From Klebsiella sp. RHBSTW-00484 (lineage in GTDB: Bacteria; Pseudomonadota; Gammaproteobacteria; Enterobacterales; Enterobacteriaceae), in the NCBI RefSeq assembly GCF_013705725.1, contig NZ_CP055481.1, positions 434,001 through 498,000 on the forward strand: a stretch of 64,000 nt of DNA. The letters run 5' to 3'. This document shows positions 7,921 through 20,632 of this stretch, in pieces; positions within the stretch are counted from its first letter, which is position 1, and each line of letters starts with the position of its first letter. Under the pieces are notes generated by a model. It did no database searches, was not told where the DNA came from, and was given only the letters and a program-made list of their open reading frames with translations. The position numbers and the translations under genes are program-made.

Positions 7921-9027
7921 ATGAAAAATGTTGGTTTTATCGGCTGGCGCGGAATGGTCGGCTCTGTCCTGATGCAACGCATGGTTGAAGAGCGCGATTT
8001 TGACGCCATTCGCCCTGTTTTTTTCTCCACCTCCCAGTTGGGGCAGCCTGCTCCATCTTTTGGTGGCAGTACCGGTGGCACGCTTCAGGATGCGTTTGAC
8101 CTGGAAGCACTGAAGGCGCTGGACATTATTGTCACGTGTCAGGGCGGCGATTACACCAACGATATTTACCCGAAGCTGCGTGAAAGCGGCTGGCAGGGGT
8201 ACTGGATTGACGCGGCCTCTTCGCTGCGCATGAAAGATGACGCGATTATCATTCTTGACCCGGTGAACCAGGATGTTATCACCGCTGGCTTGAACAACGG
8301 TGTGAAGACCTTTGTTGGCGGTAACTGTACCGTCAGCCTGATGCTGATGTCCCTTGGCGGCCTGTTTGCTCAGGATCTGGTTGAGTGGGTCAGCGTGGCG
8401 ACTTACCAGGCGGCTTCCGGCGGCGGTGCGCGGCATATGCGCGAGCTGCTGACTCAGATGGGTCAGCTGCATAGCCATGTCGCGACAGAGCTGGCGAATC
8501 CGGCTTCCGCCATTTTGGATATTGAACGCAAAGTGACGTCGTTGACCCGCAGCGGCGAGCTGGCGGTGGACAACTTTGGCGTGCCGCTGGCAGGTAGCCT
8601 GATCCCTTGGATCGACAAACAGCTGGATAACGGTCAGAGCCGCGAAGAGTGGAAAGGCCAGGCGGAGACCAACAAAATCCTCGCGACCGCTTCGGCGATT
8701 CCGGTAGACGGCCTGTGCGTTCGCGTTGGCGCGCTGCGTTGTCACAGCCAGGCGTTCACCATCAAGCTGAAAAAAGATGTTTCGATCCCGACCGTTGAGG
8801 AACTGCTGGCTGCGCACAATCCGTGGGCCAAAGTGGTACCGAACGATCGTGACATTACCATGCGTGAGCTGACCCCAGCTGCCGTGACCGGCACCCTGAC
8901 CACCCCGGTGGGTCGCTTACGTAAACTGAACATGGGGCCTGAGTATCTGTCGGCCTTCACCGTCGGTGACCAGCTCTTGTGGGGCGCAGCTGAACCGCTA
9001 CGCCGCATGCTACGACAGCTGGCATAA
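7921..9027 (+). CDS. asd: Aspartate-semialdehyde dehydrogenase
   Basis: 368 residues; E. coli Asd has 367 and is nearly identical. Reduces aspartyl phosphate to aspartate semialdehyde with NADPH, the branch point to lysine, diaminopimelate, threonine and methionine; essential for the cell wall. N-terminal nucleotide-binding [13 protein letters not shown], catalytic Cys136 in GGNCTVSLM, substrate-binding [10 protein letters not shown] near 170. The single extra residue is in the GGSTGGT loop near position 50. Single gene with its own terminator. Confidence 0.98.
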   Translation: MKNVGFIGWRGMVGSVLMQRMVEERDFDAIRPVFFSTSQLGQPAPSFGGSTGGTLQDAFDLEALKALDIIVTCQGGDYTNDIYPKLRESGWQGYWIDAASSLRMKDDAIIILDPVNQDVITAGLNNGVKTFVGGNCTVSLMLMSLGGLFAQDLVEWVSVATYQAASGGGARHMRELLTQMGQLHSHVATELANPASAILDIERKVTSLTRSGELAVDNFGVPLAGSLIPWIDKQLDNGQSREEWKGQAETNKILATASAIPVDGLCVRVGALRCHSQAFTIKLKKDVSIPTVEELLAAHNPWAKVVPNDRDITMRELTPAAVTGTLTTPVGRLRKLNMGPEYLSAFTVGDQLLWGAAEPLRRMLRQLA

Positions 9028-9042
9028 AAAAACAGGATGAGC

Positions 9043-9073
9043 AAAAAGGGGTGATAGAACACCCCTTTTTTTT
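9043..9073 (+). terminator. asd terminator
   Basis: AAAAAGGGGT (9043-9052), eight-base loop, ACCCCTTTTT (9061-9070), then more T. Confidence 0.9.
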
Positions 9074-9180
9074 GCGTAATACAAGGAGTAAACGCGGATG
9101 TTTGATTTTTCCCAACGGAGGTAACGCAGCCTTGGCTATGCTTTAAGTAAGGGGCAATGATGTCTCCTTACCTGAAGGTG

Positions 9181-9268
9181 GGACGGAGCAGGAGGATGCA
9201 CATTGTGCTGCGCCGTTCAGGTCAAAAAAAGTCGCCGGATGCAGGAAAAGGCGGCACTTACAACAGGA
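9181..9268 (+). promoter_or_regulatory. GGA-rich glgB leader, candidate CsrA-binding region
   Basis: Seven GGA triplets occur in 88 bases before glgB (near 9181, 9185, 9191, 9194, 9237, 9244 and 9266). CsrA binds single-stranded GGA and represses glycogen genes in E. coli. The last one, ACAGGATG, overlaps the glgB ribosome-binding site. Regulation here is inferred. Confidence 0.4.
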
Positions 9269-9275
9269 TGAAACC

Positions 9276-11462
9276 ATGTCTAATCGTATTGATAGGGACG
9301 TGATTAATGCGCTTATCGCTGGCCATTTTGCGGATCCTTTTTCCGTACTTGGTATGCATTGCACCGAAGCCGGGCTGGAAGTTCGCGCATTATTACCTGA
9401 CGCCACCGACGTGTGGGTCATTGAACCGAAAACCGGACGCAAAGTCGGCAAGCTTGAATGCCTTGACTCGCGCGGTTTCTTTAGCGGCGTTCTGCCGCGA
9501 CGTAAAAATCCTTTTCGCTATCAGTTGGCCGTGACCTGGCATGACCAGCAAAACCTGATCGACGACCCTTACCGTTTCGGCCCTCTGTTGCAGGACCTGG
9601 ACGTATGGCTGCTGTCGGAAGGCACGCATCTGCGCCCGTATGAAACGCTGGGTGCGCACGCCGATACCATGGACGGCGTCATTGGGACGCGTTTTTCAGT
9701 TTGGGCACCGAACGCTCGCCGGGTCTCAGTCGTCGGCCAGTTTAACTACTGGGACGGCCGCCGCCACCCGATGCGTCTGCGCAAAGAGTCCGGTATCTGG
9801 GAGCTGTTCGTTCCCGGAGCCGTGAACGGCCAACTGTATAAATTCGAGCTTATTGATGCCCACGGCAAGCTACGGGTGAAGTCTGACCCTTACGCTTTTG
9901 AAGCGCAGATGCGCCCGGACAGCGCTTCGCTTATCTGCGGGCTTCCGGAGAAAGTTGAGCAGCCGCAGGCGCGTAAACAGGCTAACGGGTTTGATGCGCC
10001 AATATCTATCTATGAAGTTCATCTCGGCTCCTGGCGTCGCCATACCGATAACAATTTCTGGCTGAGCTATCGTGAGCTGGCCGATCAACTGGTGCCGTAT
10101 GCCAAATGGATGGGCTTTACCCATCTGGAGCTGCTGCCGGTTAATGAACATCCGTTTGACGGTAGCTGGGGCTATCAGCCAACCGGGCTATATGCGCCAA
10201 CCCGCCGTTTCGGCACTCGGGAAGATTTCCGCTACTTTATCAACGCCGCACATGCTGCTGGCCTTAACGTCATCCTTGACTGGGTGCCGGGTCATTTCCC
10301 ATCGGATGATTTTGCCCTTGCGTCGTTTGACGGCACCTCGTTGTATGAACATAGCGATCCGCGCGAAGGCTATCATCAGGACTGGAACACGCTGATTTAC
10401 AACTACGGTCGCCGCGAGGTCAGCAATTTCCTGGTTGGCAATGCGCTGTACTGGATTGAGCGCTTTGGCATTGATGCGCTGAGGGTCGATGCGGTGGCAT
10501 CGATGATTTATCGCGACTACAGCCGCAAAGAGGGTGAGTGGGTGCCGAACGAATTCGGCGGCCGGGAAAATCTTGAAGCCATTGAGTTCCTGCGTAATAC
10601 CAACCGGGTCCTGGGCGAACAAACGCCGGGCGCGGTGACGATGGCGGAAGAGTCGACCGATTTTGCTGGCGTATCTCGCCCTTCATCTGATGGTGGTCTG
10701 GGTTTTTGGTTTAAGTGGAACCTTGGCTGGATGCACGACACTCTCGATTACATGAAGTTAGATCCGGTGCATCGTCGCCATCATCACGACAAGATGACTT
10801 TCGGCATGCTCTATAACTACACCGAGAACTTTGTGTTGCCGCTCTCCCACGACGAAGTGGTGCACGGTAAAAAATCGATTCTTGACCGTATGCCGGGTGA
10901 CGCCTGGCAGAAGTTCGCCAACCTGCGTGCCTACTACGGCTGGCTGTTTGCCTTCCCGGGTAAAAAGCTGCTGTTTATGGGCAATGAATTCGCTCAGGGG
11001 CGTGAGTGGAACCATGACGGGAGCCTCGACTGGCACCTGCTGGAGGGCGGTGATAACTGGCACCACGGCGTTCAGCGGCTGGTGCGCGACCTGAACCATA
11101 CCTATCGTCACCATAAAGCATTGCACGAGCTGGATTTTGACCCTTACGGCTTCGAATGGCTGGTGGTCGACGATCATGAGCGCTCGGTATTTATTTTTGT
11201 CCGTCGTGACAAGGCTGGTAATGAAATCATCGTGGCCAGCAACTTTACCCCGGTGCCGCGTCATGAATACCGTTTTGGTATCAACCAGCCGGGGAAATGG
11301 CGCGAAGAGCTGAATACCGACTCCATGCATTACCACGGCAGCAATACAGGTAACTGCGGGGTTGTTGAAAGCGAAGCGATTGCCAGCCACGGCCGTGAAT
11401 ACTCTCTCTCGATCACGCTGCCGCCGCTGGCGACGGTGTGGCTGGTGCGGGAGGCACAATGA
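9276..11462 (+). CDS. glgB: 1,4-alpha-glucan branching enzyme
   Basis: 728 residues, the E. coli length. Cuts alpha-1,4 glucan and re-attaches the piece through an alpha-1,6 bond. It has N-terminal carbohydrate-binding modules (two beta-sandwich regions to about residue 225), then a GH13 catalytic domain: nucleophile Asp in [10 protein letters not shown] (about 405), acid Glu in MAEEST (about 458), and [10 protein letters not shown] near 525. The stop overlaps the glgX start (ATGA). First gene of glgBXCAP. Confidence 0.98.
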   Translation: MSNRIDRDVINALIAGHFADPFSVLGMHCTEAGLEVRALLPDATDVWVIEPKTGRKVGKLECLDSRGFFSGVLPRRKNPFRYQLAVTWHDQQNLIDDPYRFGPLLQDLDVWLLSEGTHLRPYETLGAHADTMDGVIGTRFSVWAPNARRVSVVGQFNYWDGRRHPMRLRKESGIWELFVPGAVNGQLYKFELIDAHGKLRVKSDPYAFEAQMRPDSASLICGLPEKVEQPQARKQANGFDAPISIYEVHLGSWRRHTDNNFWLSYRELADQLVPYAKWMGFTHLELLPVNEHPFDGSWGYQPTGLYAPTRRFGTREDFRYFINAAHAAGLNVILDWVPGHFPSDDFALASFDGTSLYEHSDPREGYHQDWNTLIYNYGRREVSNFLVGNALYWIERFGIDALRVDAVASMIYRDYSRKEGEWVPNEFGGRENLEAIEFLRNTNRVLGEQTPGAVTMAEESTDFAGVSRPSSDGGLGFWFKWNLGWMHDTLDYMKLDPVHRRHHHDKMTFGMLYNYTENFVLPLSHDEVVHGKKSILDRMPGDAWQKFANLRAYYGWLFAFPGKKLLFMGNEFAQGREWNHDGSLDWHLLEGGDNWHHGVQRLVRDLNHTYRHHKALHELDFDPYGFEWLVVDDHERSVFIFVRRDKAGNEIIVASNFTPVPRHEYRFGINQPGKWREELNTDSMHYHGSNTGNCGVVESEAIASHGREYSLSITLPPLATVWLVREAQ

Positions 11463-13435
11463 TCGTGCTCACGGCAGGAAAGCCCGCGCCGTTGGGGTCT
11501 TGCTACGACGGTAAGGGAGTGAACTTCGCCCTCTTTTCCGCCCATGCGGAGCGGGTGGAACTCTGTGTGTTCGATGAGCAGGGCAACGAACGGCGTGTCG
11601 ACCTGCCCACGCGCAGTGGCGATATCTGGCACGGTTGGCTCGCTGATGTCGGGCCGGGATTGCGCTACGGCTACCGCGTCCACGGTCCGTGGGATCCGGC
11701 GCAGGGGCACCGCTTTAACCCGGCGAAACTGCTGCTCGATCCCTGCTGCCATCAGGTTGACGGCGTGCTGCCTGATGATGAGCGTCTTCATGGCGGCGAT
11801 TGCGATCCCGATAACCGCGATAGCGCGGTAATAGCGCCGAAATCGCGAGTGGTGGATCTGCATTACGACTGGCGCGGTGATAAGCCGCCGCGCACGCCGT
11901 GGGGTCAGACGGTCCTTTATGAAGCCCATGTCAAAGGGCTGACGTACCTGCATCCTGAACTACCCGAGGCGATTCGCGGCACTTACAAGGCTTTGGGTCA
12001 CCCGGTGATGATCGACTATTTCCGCACGCTGGGTATTACTGCACTAGAGTTAATGCCGGTGGCGCAGTTCGCCAGCGAGCCGCGTCTCCAGCGGATGGGG
12101 TTAAGCAACTACTGGGGCTACAACCCATTGGCGATTTTCGCCCTTGATACGCGCTATGCCAGCGAGCCGGAACGGGCGCTCAATGAGTTTCGCGATGCGG
12201 TAAAAGCGCTGCACGCCGCGGGCATTGAAGTGATCCTCGACGTGGTGCTGAACCATAGCGCTGAAATAGATCTTGAAGGGCCGACCTTCTCCCTGCGCGG
12301 AATCGACAACCGTAGCTATTATTGGATCAGAGAAGACGGTGATTATCACAACTGGACCGGTTGCGGGAACACCATCAACCTCAGCCATCCGGGCGTGGTG
12401 GAGTATGCCCGTCAGTGCCTGCGTTTTTGGGTGGATGAGTGTCACGTTGATGGTTTTCGTTTTGACCTGGCGTCAGTCATGGGCCGCACGCCGGAGTTTC
12501 GTCAGGATGCACCGTTGTTTGAGGCTATCCGTAACGACCCGCGTCTGGCGAAAGTGAAGCTGATCGCTGAGCCCTGGGATATTGGCCCCGGCGGCTATCA
12601 GGTCGGTAATTTTCCGCCACTGTTTGCTGAATGGAACGACCACTTCCGCGATACCGCGCGTCGTTTCTGGTTACAACAAAATGTCTCGTTGGGCGATTTC
12701 GCTCAGCGTTTTGCTGCCTCCAGCGATGTTTTTCAGCGCAATGGGCGGCAGCCTGCGGCGGCGGTCAATTTGGTCACCGCGCACGATGGTTTTACCCTTC
12801 GCGACTGCGTTTGTTTCAATCAGAAACATAATGAGGCAAACGGCGAAGAGAATCGCGATGGGACTAACAATAACTACAGCAACAATCATGGTATAGAGGG
12901 ATTAGAAGGGAATCTTGCTGTGATTGAACGGCGCCGTGCCAGCGTCCACGCCCTCCTGGCGACGCTGCTGCTGGCGCAAGGAACGCCGATGCTGCTGGCG
13001 GGTGACGAACAGGGTCATAGCCAGCATGGCAACAACAATGCTTATTGTCAGGACAATGCGTTGACCTGGCTGGACTGGAACCATACGAACCGCGGGCTGA
13101 CCGCGTTCACAGCCGCGCTGATTCATCTGCGCCGACGTATTGCGGCATTAACCGCTAATCGTTGGTGGCAGGAGGGTGACGGCAGTGTTCGTTGGTTAAA
13201 CCAGAATGCGCAGCCGCTCTCTGCCGATGAATGGCAGCATGGTGCACCGCGTATGCAGATCATATTGTCCGATCGCTGGTTGATAACGCTCAATGCTACC
13301 CCTGAGGTGGCGGAGATGGTTTTACCTGCGGGGGAATGGCGCGCCATTCCACCTTTCGCCGGAGAGGATAATCCGGTCATTATGGCTGTCTGGCATGGGC
13401 CCGCGCACGGAGTGTGCGTATTTCAAAGGTCGTAA
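11459..13435 (+). CDS. glgX: Glycogen debranching enzyme GlgX
   Basis: 658 residues, GH13 isoamylase-type. Hydrolyses alpha-1,6 branches left after phosphorylase has trimmed outer chains. N-terminal CBM48-like part, then catalytic Asp in [10 protein letters not shown], Glu in LIAEPWDI and [10 protein letters not shown]. The ATG at 11459 overlaps the glgB stop by four bases (ATGA), so translation is coupled; it also matches the known N-terminus (..[15 protein letters not shown]). An 81-base gap with a strong AAGGAG leads to glgC. Confidence 0.97.
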   Translation: MIVLTAGKPAPLGSCYDGKGVNFALFSAHAERVELCVFDEQGNERRVDLPTRSGDIWHGWLADVGPGLRYGYRVHGPWDPAQGHRFNPAKLLLDPCCHQVDGVLPDDERLHGGDCDPDNRDSAVIAPKSRVVDLHYDWRGDKPPRTPWGQTVLYEAHVKGLTYLHPELPEAIRGTYKALGHPVMIDYFRTLGITALELMPVAQFASEPRLQRMGLSNYWGYNPLAIFALDTRYASEPERALNEFRDAVKALHAAGIEVILDVVLNHSAEIDLEGPTFSLRGIDNRSYYWIREDGDYHNWTGCGNTINLSHPGVVEYARQCLRFWVDECHVDGFRFDLASVMGRTPEFRQDAPLFEAIRNDPRLAKVKLIAEPWDIGPGGYQVGNFPPLFAEWNDHFRDTARRFWLQQNVSLGDFAQRFAASSDVFQRNGRQPAAAVNLVTAHDGFTLRDCVCFNQKHNEANGEENRDGTNNNYSNNHGIEGLEGNLAVIERRRASVHALLATLLLAQGTPMLLAGDEQGHSQHGNNNAYCQDNALTWLDWNHTNRGLTAFTAALIHLRRRIAALTANRWWQEGDGSVRWLNQNAQPLSADEWQHGAPRMQIILSDRWLITLNATPEVAEMVLPAGEWRAIPPFAGEDNPVIMAVWHGPAHGVCVFQRS

Positions 13436-13516
13436 ACCTCGAGGCTTCCGGTTGGTCTCGAAGCGGCGGCGCGGCGAGAAGGGCAGGCAAGCTGGGGAGT
13501 AAAAAAGGAGTTAATT

Positions 13517-14812
13517 ATGGTTGGGGTAGAAAAGAACGATCCGTTGATGCTGGCACGTCAGTTGCCGATCAAATCTGTTGCGCTGATCCTTGCCGGGGGA
13601 CGTGGTACCCGTCTGAAGGATTTAACCAATAAACGTGCGAAACCTGCTGTCCATTTCGGCGGTAAGTTCCGTATTATCGATTTTGCGTTATCTAACTGTA
13701 TTAACTCAGGTATTCGCCGTATCGGCGTCATCACCCAGTATCAATCACATACTCTGGTGCAGCATATCCAGCGCGGCTGGTCGTTCTTCAATGAAGAGAT
13801 GAACGAATTTGTTGACCTGCTGCCCGCCCAGCAAAGGATGCAGGGCGAAAACTGGTATCGTGGCACGGCGGATGCGGTGACGCAGAACCTCGACATCATC
13901 CGCCGCTATAAGGCGGAGTATGTGGTGATCCTTGCGGGCGACCATATTTACAAGCAAGACTACTCGCGCATGCTGATCGACCATGTCGAAAAAGGGGCGC
14001 GTTGCACCGTGGCCTGTATGCCAGTGCCCATTGAAGAAGCACCGGCGTTTGGCGTGATGGCGGTTGACGAAAGCGAGAAGATTATCGATTTTGTTGAAAA
14101 ACCGACTAACCCACCGGCGATGCCGGGGGATGCGAGCAAATCGTTGGCGAGCATGGGTATCTATATCTTTGATGCGGATTACCTTTATGAGCTGCTGGAA
14201 GAAGACGATGGCGATGAAAACTCGAGTCACGACTTTGGTAAAGACATCATTCCAAAGATAACCAAAGCTGGCATGGCTTATGCACATCCTTTCCCGCTCT
14301 CCTGCGTGCAGTCAGACCCGCAGTCTGAGCCGTACTGGCGCGATGTCGGTACCCTTGAAGCGTACTGGAAAGCCAACCTCGACCTGGCTTCGGTGACGCC
14401 GGAACTGGATATGTACGATCAGAACTGGCCGATTCGCACCCATATGGAACCTTTGCCGCCAGCAAAATTCGTCCAGGACCGCTCAGGTAGTCATGGGATG
14501 ACGCTGAACTCACTGGTATCCGGCGGCTGCATTATCTCCGGCTCCGTGGTCGTTCAGTCGGTGCTGTTCCCGCGCGTGCGGGTGAATTCATTCTGTAACA
14601 TTGATTCGGCAGTCTTGTTGCCAGAGGTTTGGGTTGGCCGTTCGTGCCGCCTGCGTCGCTGCATTATTGACCGCGCCTGCGTGATCCCGGAAGGTATGGT
14701 TGTCGGTGAAAATGCGGAAGAGGATGCACGTCGTTTCTACCGCTCGGAAGAAGGTATCGTGCTGGTCACCCGCGACATGCTGCGGAAATTGGGGTACCCA
14801 CAGGAGCGCTAA
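13517..14812 (+). CDS. glgC: Glucose-1-phosphate adenylyltransferase (ADP-glucose pyrophosphorylase)
   Basis: 431 residues. Makes ADP-glucose from glucose-1-phosphate and ATP, the committed and allosterically controlled step of glycogen synthesis. Nucleotidyltransferase signature [20 protein letters not shown] near residues 25-45; the Lys-rich stretch also includes the fructose-1,6-bisphosphate site of the E. coli enzyme. Left-handed beta-helix C-terminus. The leader carries AAAAAAGGAGTTAATT before ATG; its GGA overlaps the ribosome-binding site, as in the CsrA-repressed E. coli leader. The stop overlaps the glgA start. Confidence 0.98.
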   Translation: MVGVEKNDPLMLARQLPIKSVALILAGGRGTRLKDLTNKRAKPAVHFGGKFRIIDFALSNCINSGIRRIGVITQYQSHTLVQHIQRGWSFFNEEMNEFVDLLPAQQRMQGENWYRGTADAVTQNLDIIRRYKAEYVVILAGDHIYKQDYSRMLIDHVEKGARCTVACMPVPIEEAPAFGVMAVDESEKIIDFVEKPTNPPAMPGDASKSLASMGIYIFDADYLYELLEEDDGDENSSHDFGKDIIPKITKAGMAYAHPFPLSCVQSDPQSEPYWRDVGTLEAYWKANLDLASVTPELDMYDQNWPIRTHMEPLPPAKFVQDRSGSHGMTLNSLVSGGCIISGSVVVQSVLFPRVRVNSFCNIDSAVLLPEVWVGRSCRLRRCIIDRACVIPEGMVVGENAEEDARRFYRSEEGIVLVTRDMLRKLGYPQER

Positions 14813-16245
14813 TGCAGGTATTACATGTATGTTCGGAGATGTTCCCGCTGTTAAAAACCGGTGGACTGGCGGATGTGATCGGCGCGCTGCCTGCGGCGCA
14901 AATTGCACAGGGCATCGATACCCGCGTGCTGTTGCCCGCGTTCCCTGATATCCGCCGTGGTATTACCGATGCGCAGGTAGTGACTCGCCGGGAGACTTTT
15001 GCCGGTCCTGTTACCCTGCTGTTCGGACATTTTGACGGCGTGGGCATCTATTTGATTGATGCCCCACATCTCTACGATCGCCCAGGGAGCCCTTACCACG
15101 ATACCCATCAGAATGCTTATACCGATAACGTGCTGCGCTTTGCGCTGCTGGGCTGGGTGGGCAGCGAGATGGCCTGCGGGCTGGACCCATTCTGGCGTCC
15201 TGATGTCGTCCATGCCCACGACTGGCATGCAGGCCTGACGCCTGCATACCTGGCGGCGCGCGGCCATCCGGCTAAGTCGGTCTTTACGGTACATAACCTG
15301 GCCTACCAGGGCATGTTCTACTCATGGCATATGAATGACATTGAGCTGCCGTGGTCGTTCTATAACGTTCATGGTCTGGAATTTAACGGTCAGATCTCCT
15401 TCCTGAAAGCGGGTCTTTATTACGCCGACCACATTACGGCGGTCAGCCCGACCTATGCTCGCGAAATTACCGAGCCGCAGTTTGCCTACGGAATGGAAGG
15501 TTTGCTACGCCAGCGTCAGCATGAGGGTCGTCTGTCAGGGATCCTCAACGGTGTTGACGATAAAATCTGGAATCCGCAAAACGATCTGCTGCTGGCAACG
15601 CGCTATGACCGCGATCGTCTGGAAGAGAAGGCCGAGAATAAGCGTCAGCTGCAAATCGCCATGGGGCTGAAGGTGGATGACAAAGCGCCGCTGTTTGCTG
15701 TTGTCAGCAGACTGACCAGCCAGAAAGGGCTGGACCTGGTGCTGGAAGCGCTGCCGGGTCTGCTTGAACAGGGAGGCCAACTGGCGCTGCTGGGGGCCGG
15801 AGATCCGGTGCTGCAAGAGGGATTCCTTGCTGCCGCCGCTGAGCATCCTGGCAAAGTTGGCGTGCAGATTGGTTACCATGAAGCCTTCTCGCACCGCATT
15901 ATGGGTGGCGCGGATGTGATTCTGGTGCCGAGCCGCTTTGAGCCGTGCGGCCTAACTCAGCTGTATGGCCTTAAGTACGGCACGCTGCCGCTGGTTCGGC
16001 GCACGGGTGGTCTGGCGGATACTGTTTCCGACTGCTCGCTGGAAAACCTTGCTGACGGTCTCGCCACCGGGTTTGTTTTTGAAGACAGTAACGCCGTGTC
16101 GCTACTGAGGGCTATTCGACGCACATTCGTTCTGTGGTCGCGCCCGTCGCTCTGGCGTTACGTTCAGCGTCAGGCGATGAATATGGATTTTAGCTGGCAG
16201 GTTGCCGCAAATTCTTACCGCGAACTTTATCAGCGCTTGCTGTAA
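14812..16245 (+). CDS. glgA: Glycogen synthase
   Basis: 477 residues, GT5 family. Transfers glucose from ADP-glucose to the non-reducing end of glycogen. N-terminal [10 protein letters not shown] (about 15-24) is the ADP-glucose-binding signature; the C-terminal lobe has [14 protein letters not shown] with the catalytic Glu. The ATG at 14812 shares a base with the glgC stop (TAATG), so the two are coupled. Followed after 15 bases by glgP. Confidence 0.98.
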   Translation: MQVLHVCSEMFPLLKTGGLADVIGALPAAQIAQGIDTRVLLPAFPDIRRGITDAQVVTRRETFAGPVTLLFGHFDGVGIYLIDAPHLYDRPGSPYHDTHQNAYTDNVLRFALLGWVGSEMACGLDPFWRPDVVHAHDWHAGLTPAYLAARGHPAKSVFTVHNLAYQGMFYSWHMNDIELPWSFYNVHGLEFNGQISFLKAGLYYADHITAVSPTYAREITEPQFAYGMEGLLRQRQHEGRLSGILNGVDDKIWNPQNDLLLATRYDRDRLEEKAENKRQLQIAMGLKVDDKAPLFAVVSRLTSQKGLDLVLEALPGLLEQGGQLALLGAGDPVLQEGFLAAAAEHPGKVGVQIGYHEAFSHRIMGGADVILVPSRFEPCGLTQLYGLKYGTLPLVRRTGGLADTVSDCSLENLADGLATGFVFEDSNAVSLLRAIRRTFVLWSRPSLWRYVQRQAMNMDFSWQVAANSYRELYQRLL

Positions 16246-18708
<2,463 letters not shown>

Positions 18709-18724
18709 AGGGTTAAACCTTGAG

Positions 18725-18750
18725 AACGGGGCCAAACGGCCCCGTTTTTT
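18725..18750 (+). terminator. glg operon terminator
   Basis: AACGGGGCC (18725-18733), AAAC loop, GGCCCCGTT (18738-18746), then T6. Confidence 0.92.
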
Positions 18751-18884
18751 ATCGTGGTATATTCGTGGGTATGCTGATATTCGTCTGCTGAATCTATTAG
18801 CAGCATTTGGTCTCTGTTATGGAAAAAGGGTTGAGTACTGGTGTATAGTATTAGCAGAAAAATTCATAATTAATTGATAATAAT

Positions 18885-19640
18885 ATGAAAAAGATTACAA
18901 CATCTATTCCGGCCCTCGATAAAATCATGCGCGTATTTGCTTATCTTCTGGAGTGCGATGGCGCAACGTTTACCCAGATCCATCAAAATTCAGGGATTGC
19001 GAAAAGCAGTACCTCATCTTTGCTCAATGGCATGGTGGAGCATGGGTTATTACGCCAGGAAAAAGACAAGTATTATCTGGGGTTACGCCTGTATGAATTA
19101 GGTAATAAAGCGGCGGAACAGTACGACATTAAAAAAATCGCGTTACCGATTCTTGAAGAGATTCGCGATAACACCGGCCTGACCTGCCATCTCGGCGTTC
19201 TGGAAGGCGATGCCCCCATTTATCTTCTGAAAGTCGAAAGCCCACAGGCTATTGTGATTCGAAGCTGGGAGGGCAAGCGCCTCTCATTACATAGCTCAGG
19301 GCTGGGGAAGGTACTGATTGCATGGCTTAGCGGGGAAGAGCTGGAAGAATTGCTGCCTCCAGATCAGATATTAACGCGTTTTACGGATACGACGATCACG
19401 GATGTGAATATCCTTAAACAGGAGTTAGCCGGAATTCGCCGCCGCGGCTGGGGTTATGATAACGAAGAAGACTCCCTTGGCGTGCGCTGCATTGCGGTGC
19501 CGGTATTCAATGCGCAGGGGAAAGTGATTGCCGCCCTGAGCGTATCCGGCGTTGCGTTCCAGATCCCCGATGATAAACGCGAGTCGCTTGCTACGCTGAT
19601 GATGGATGCCAGCCGTAGCCTGACGCGCCTGATGTGCTGA
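18885..19640 (+). CDS. IclR-family transcriptional regulator of the sugar-acid module
   Basis: 251 residues. N-terminal winged helix-turn-helix (FTQIHQNSGIAKSSTSSLLN, about 27-46) and C-terminal IclR effector domain (LHSSGLGKVLIAWLS near 138; GWGYDNEEDSLGVRCIAVPV near 190). Relatives control xylonate- and KDG-type catabolic genes in E. coli (XynR/YagI, YjhI). It is convergent with the aldolase-dehydratase-transporter operon and likely binds the repeated 14-mers at 23707-23992. A weak partial match, TTATGGAA at 18817-18824, lies in its own upstream region. The ligand is unknown; a symbol is not assigned. Confidence 0.88.
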   Translation: MKKITTSIPALDKIMRVFAYLLECDGATFTQIHQNSGIAKSSTSSLLNGMVEHGLLRQEKDKYYLGLRLYELGNKAAEQYDIKKIALPILEEIRDNTGLTCHLGVLEGDAPIYLLKVESPQAIVIRSWEGKRLSLHSSGLGKVLIAWLSGEELEELLPPDQILTRFTDTTITDVNILKQELAGIRRRGWGYDNEEDSLGVRCIAVPVFNAQGKVIAALSVSGVAFQIPDDKRESLATLMMDASRSLTRLMC

Positions 19641-19653
19641 AATAAAAAAACAT

Positions 19654-19672
19654 AGCGGGCAAGAAGCCCGCT
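19654..19672. terminator. Bidirectional terminator between the regulator and aldolase genes
   Basis: AGCGGGC, AAGAA loop, GCCCGCT, with an A tract on the left side giving T7 on the minus strand. Serves the convergent operon and possibly the regulator. Confidence 0.8.
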
Positions 19673-19683
19673 TTCGTCATCGC

Positions 19684-20589
19684 TTAAAGTCCCGCACGCT
19701 GTAAGACCTGCTTCAAATTCGAAATATGTTCTTCATTTGCCGGCAAAACGGGGGGCATTACGTGAGTTGAAATATCGACTCCGCTAAGCTGAATTGCCTT
19801 TTTGATTATCCCGAAGAAAGGTGAATCCAGGCTGTAAATAGTGGAAAGCGCGGACAGCCTGCGCTGTAATCCGAACATTATCTCATACTCTTTTTCACAC
19901 CACGCGCGGTAGATTCCGCAGGTTAGCTGCGGCGCAAAGTTCGCTGTCGCTGGGATCCCGCCGTTGCCGCCTAAGATAAGCGTATCCATCATATATTCAT
20001 CATAGCCGGAGAAAATAACGAAGTCCGGACGCGCTGGCCTGACATTATTGATGATTTCACGAATATGGCTGATATTATCAACGGTATCCTTAATACCGAT
20101 AATATTGGGGTGATCTTGCGCCAGCCGGGTAATTAAATCAACGCTAAGGTCCTGTCCCGTCAATGCTGGAAAGTTGTATAGAATGACCGGGCTTTTTATG
20201 TTATTAGCCACGGTTTTGAAATGATGATAAATATACTCATCGGTCAATCTGGCATAGTAGGGATTGAGTACCAGCACGGCATCGACTTCGAGCCGGTCGG
20301 CATGCTGACCATACTCAATCACTTCCTGCGTGCTGGTACTGCTAATACCTAATAGTACTGGAATGCGGCGGTTAATATGACGGACGCAAAACTCTGCGGT
20401 TTCCAGACGCAGCGCATTGGTCATATGGCAAAATTCCCCCCCGCTGCCCAGCAGTAATACGCCATTGACCTTGCTTGCAATAAGATGATCCAGCAAGGTC
20501 GCCATGCCGACTTTATCTAACTCTCCCTGCGCATTAACGATGGTCGGGACTGGCGGAAATACGCCGTGAAATTTTGTAATCTGAGTCAT
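19684..20589 (-). CDS. DapA-family 2-keto-3-deoxy sugar-acid aldolase
   Basis: 301 residues, dihydrodipicolinate synthase/N-acetylneuraminate lyase family, closest by eye to E. coli YjhH and YagE. Schiff-base Lys167 in GIKDT and Tyr138 in LYNFP are present; GSGGEF near 49-53 is the carboxylate-binding loop. Family members split 2-keto-3-deoxy-gluconate or -xylonate into pyruvate and an aldehyde. It lacks context for lysine synthesis; the linked dehydratase and transporter favour sugar-acid catabolism. Last gene of a three-gene operon, with an RNA hairpin between it and the dehydratase. Substrate not certain. Confidence 0.87.
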   Translation of the reverse strand: MTQITKFHGVFPPVPTIVNAQGELDKVGMATLLDHLIASKVNGVLLLGSGGEFCHMTNALRLETAEFCVRHINRRIPVLLGISSTSTQEVIEYGQHADRLEVDAVLVLNPYYARLTDEYIYHHFKTVANNIKSPVILYNFPALTGQDLSVDLITRLAQDHPNIIGIKDTVDNISHIREIINNVRPARPDFVIFSGYDEYMMDTLILGGNGGIPATANFAPQLTCGIYRAWCEKEYEIMFGLQRRLSALSTIYSLDSPFFGIIKKAIQLSGVDISTHVMPPVLPANEEHISNLKQVLQRAGL

Positions 20590-20607
20590 GTATTGATCCT
20601 TAAAACA

Positions 20608-20625
20608 GGCGAGCCGTAGCCCGCC
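20608..20625 (-). other. Intercistronic UACG-loop hairpin
   Basis: In the minus-strand transcript GGCGGGC pairs with GCUCGCC (one G-U) around a UACG loop. No U tract follows, and the aldolase ribosome-binding site AAGGAUC lies about 10 bases beyond. Probably stabilises or segments the mRNA rather than terminating it. Confidence 0.5.
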
Positions 20626-20632
20626 AGGGATA

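Noticed and set aside
7687..8817. 376-codon frame antisense to asd
   Set aside because: Composition is that of a reverse-complement shadow; asd is certain.
18811..18824. Operator copy upstream of the IclR-type gene
   Set aside because: Only TTATGGAA agrees with the 14-mer and the TTC half is missing; too weak to list as a site.
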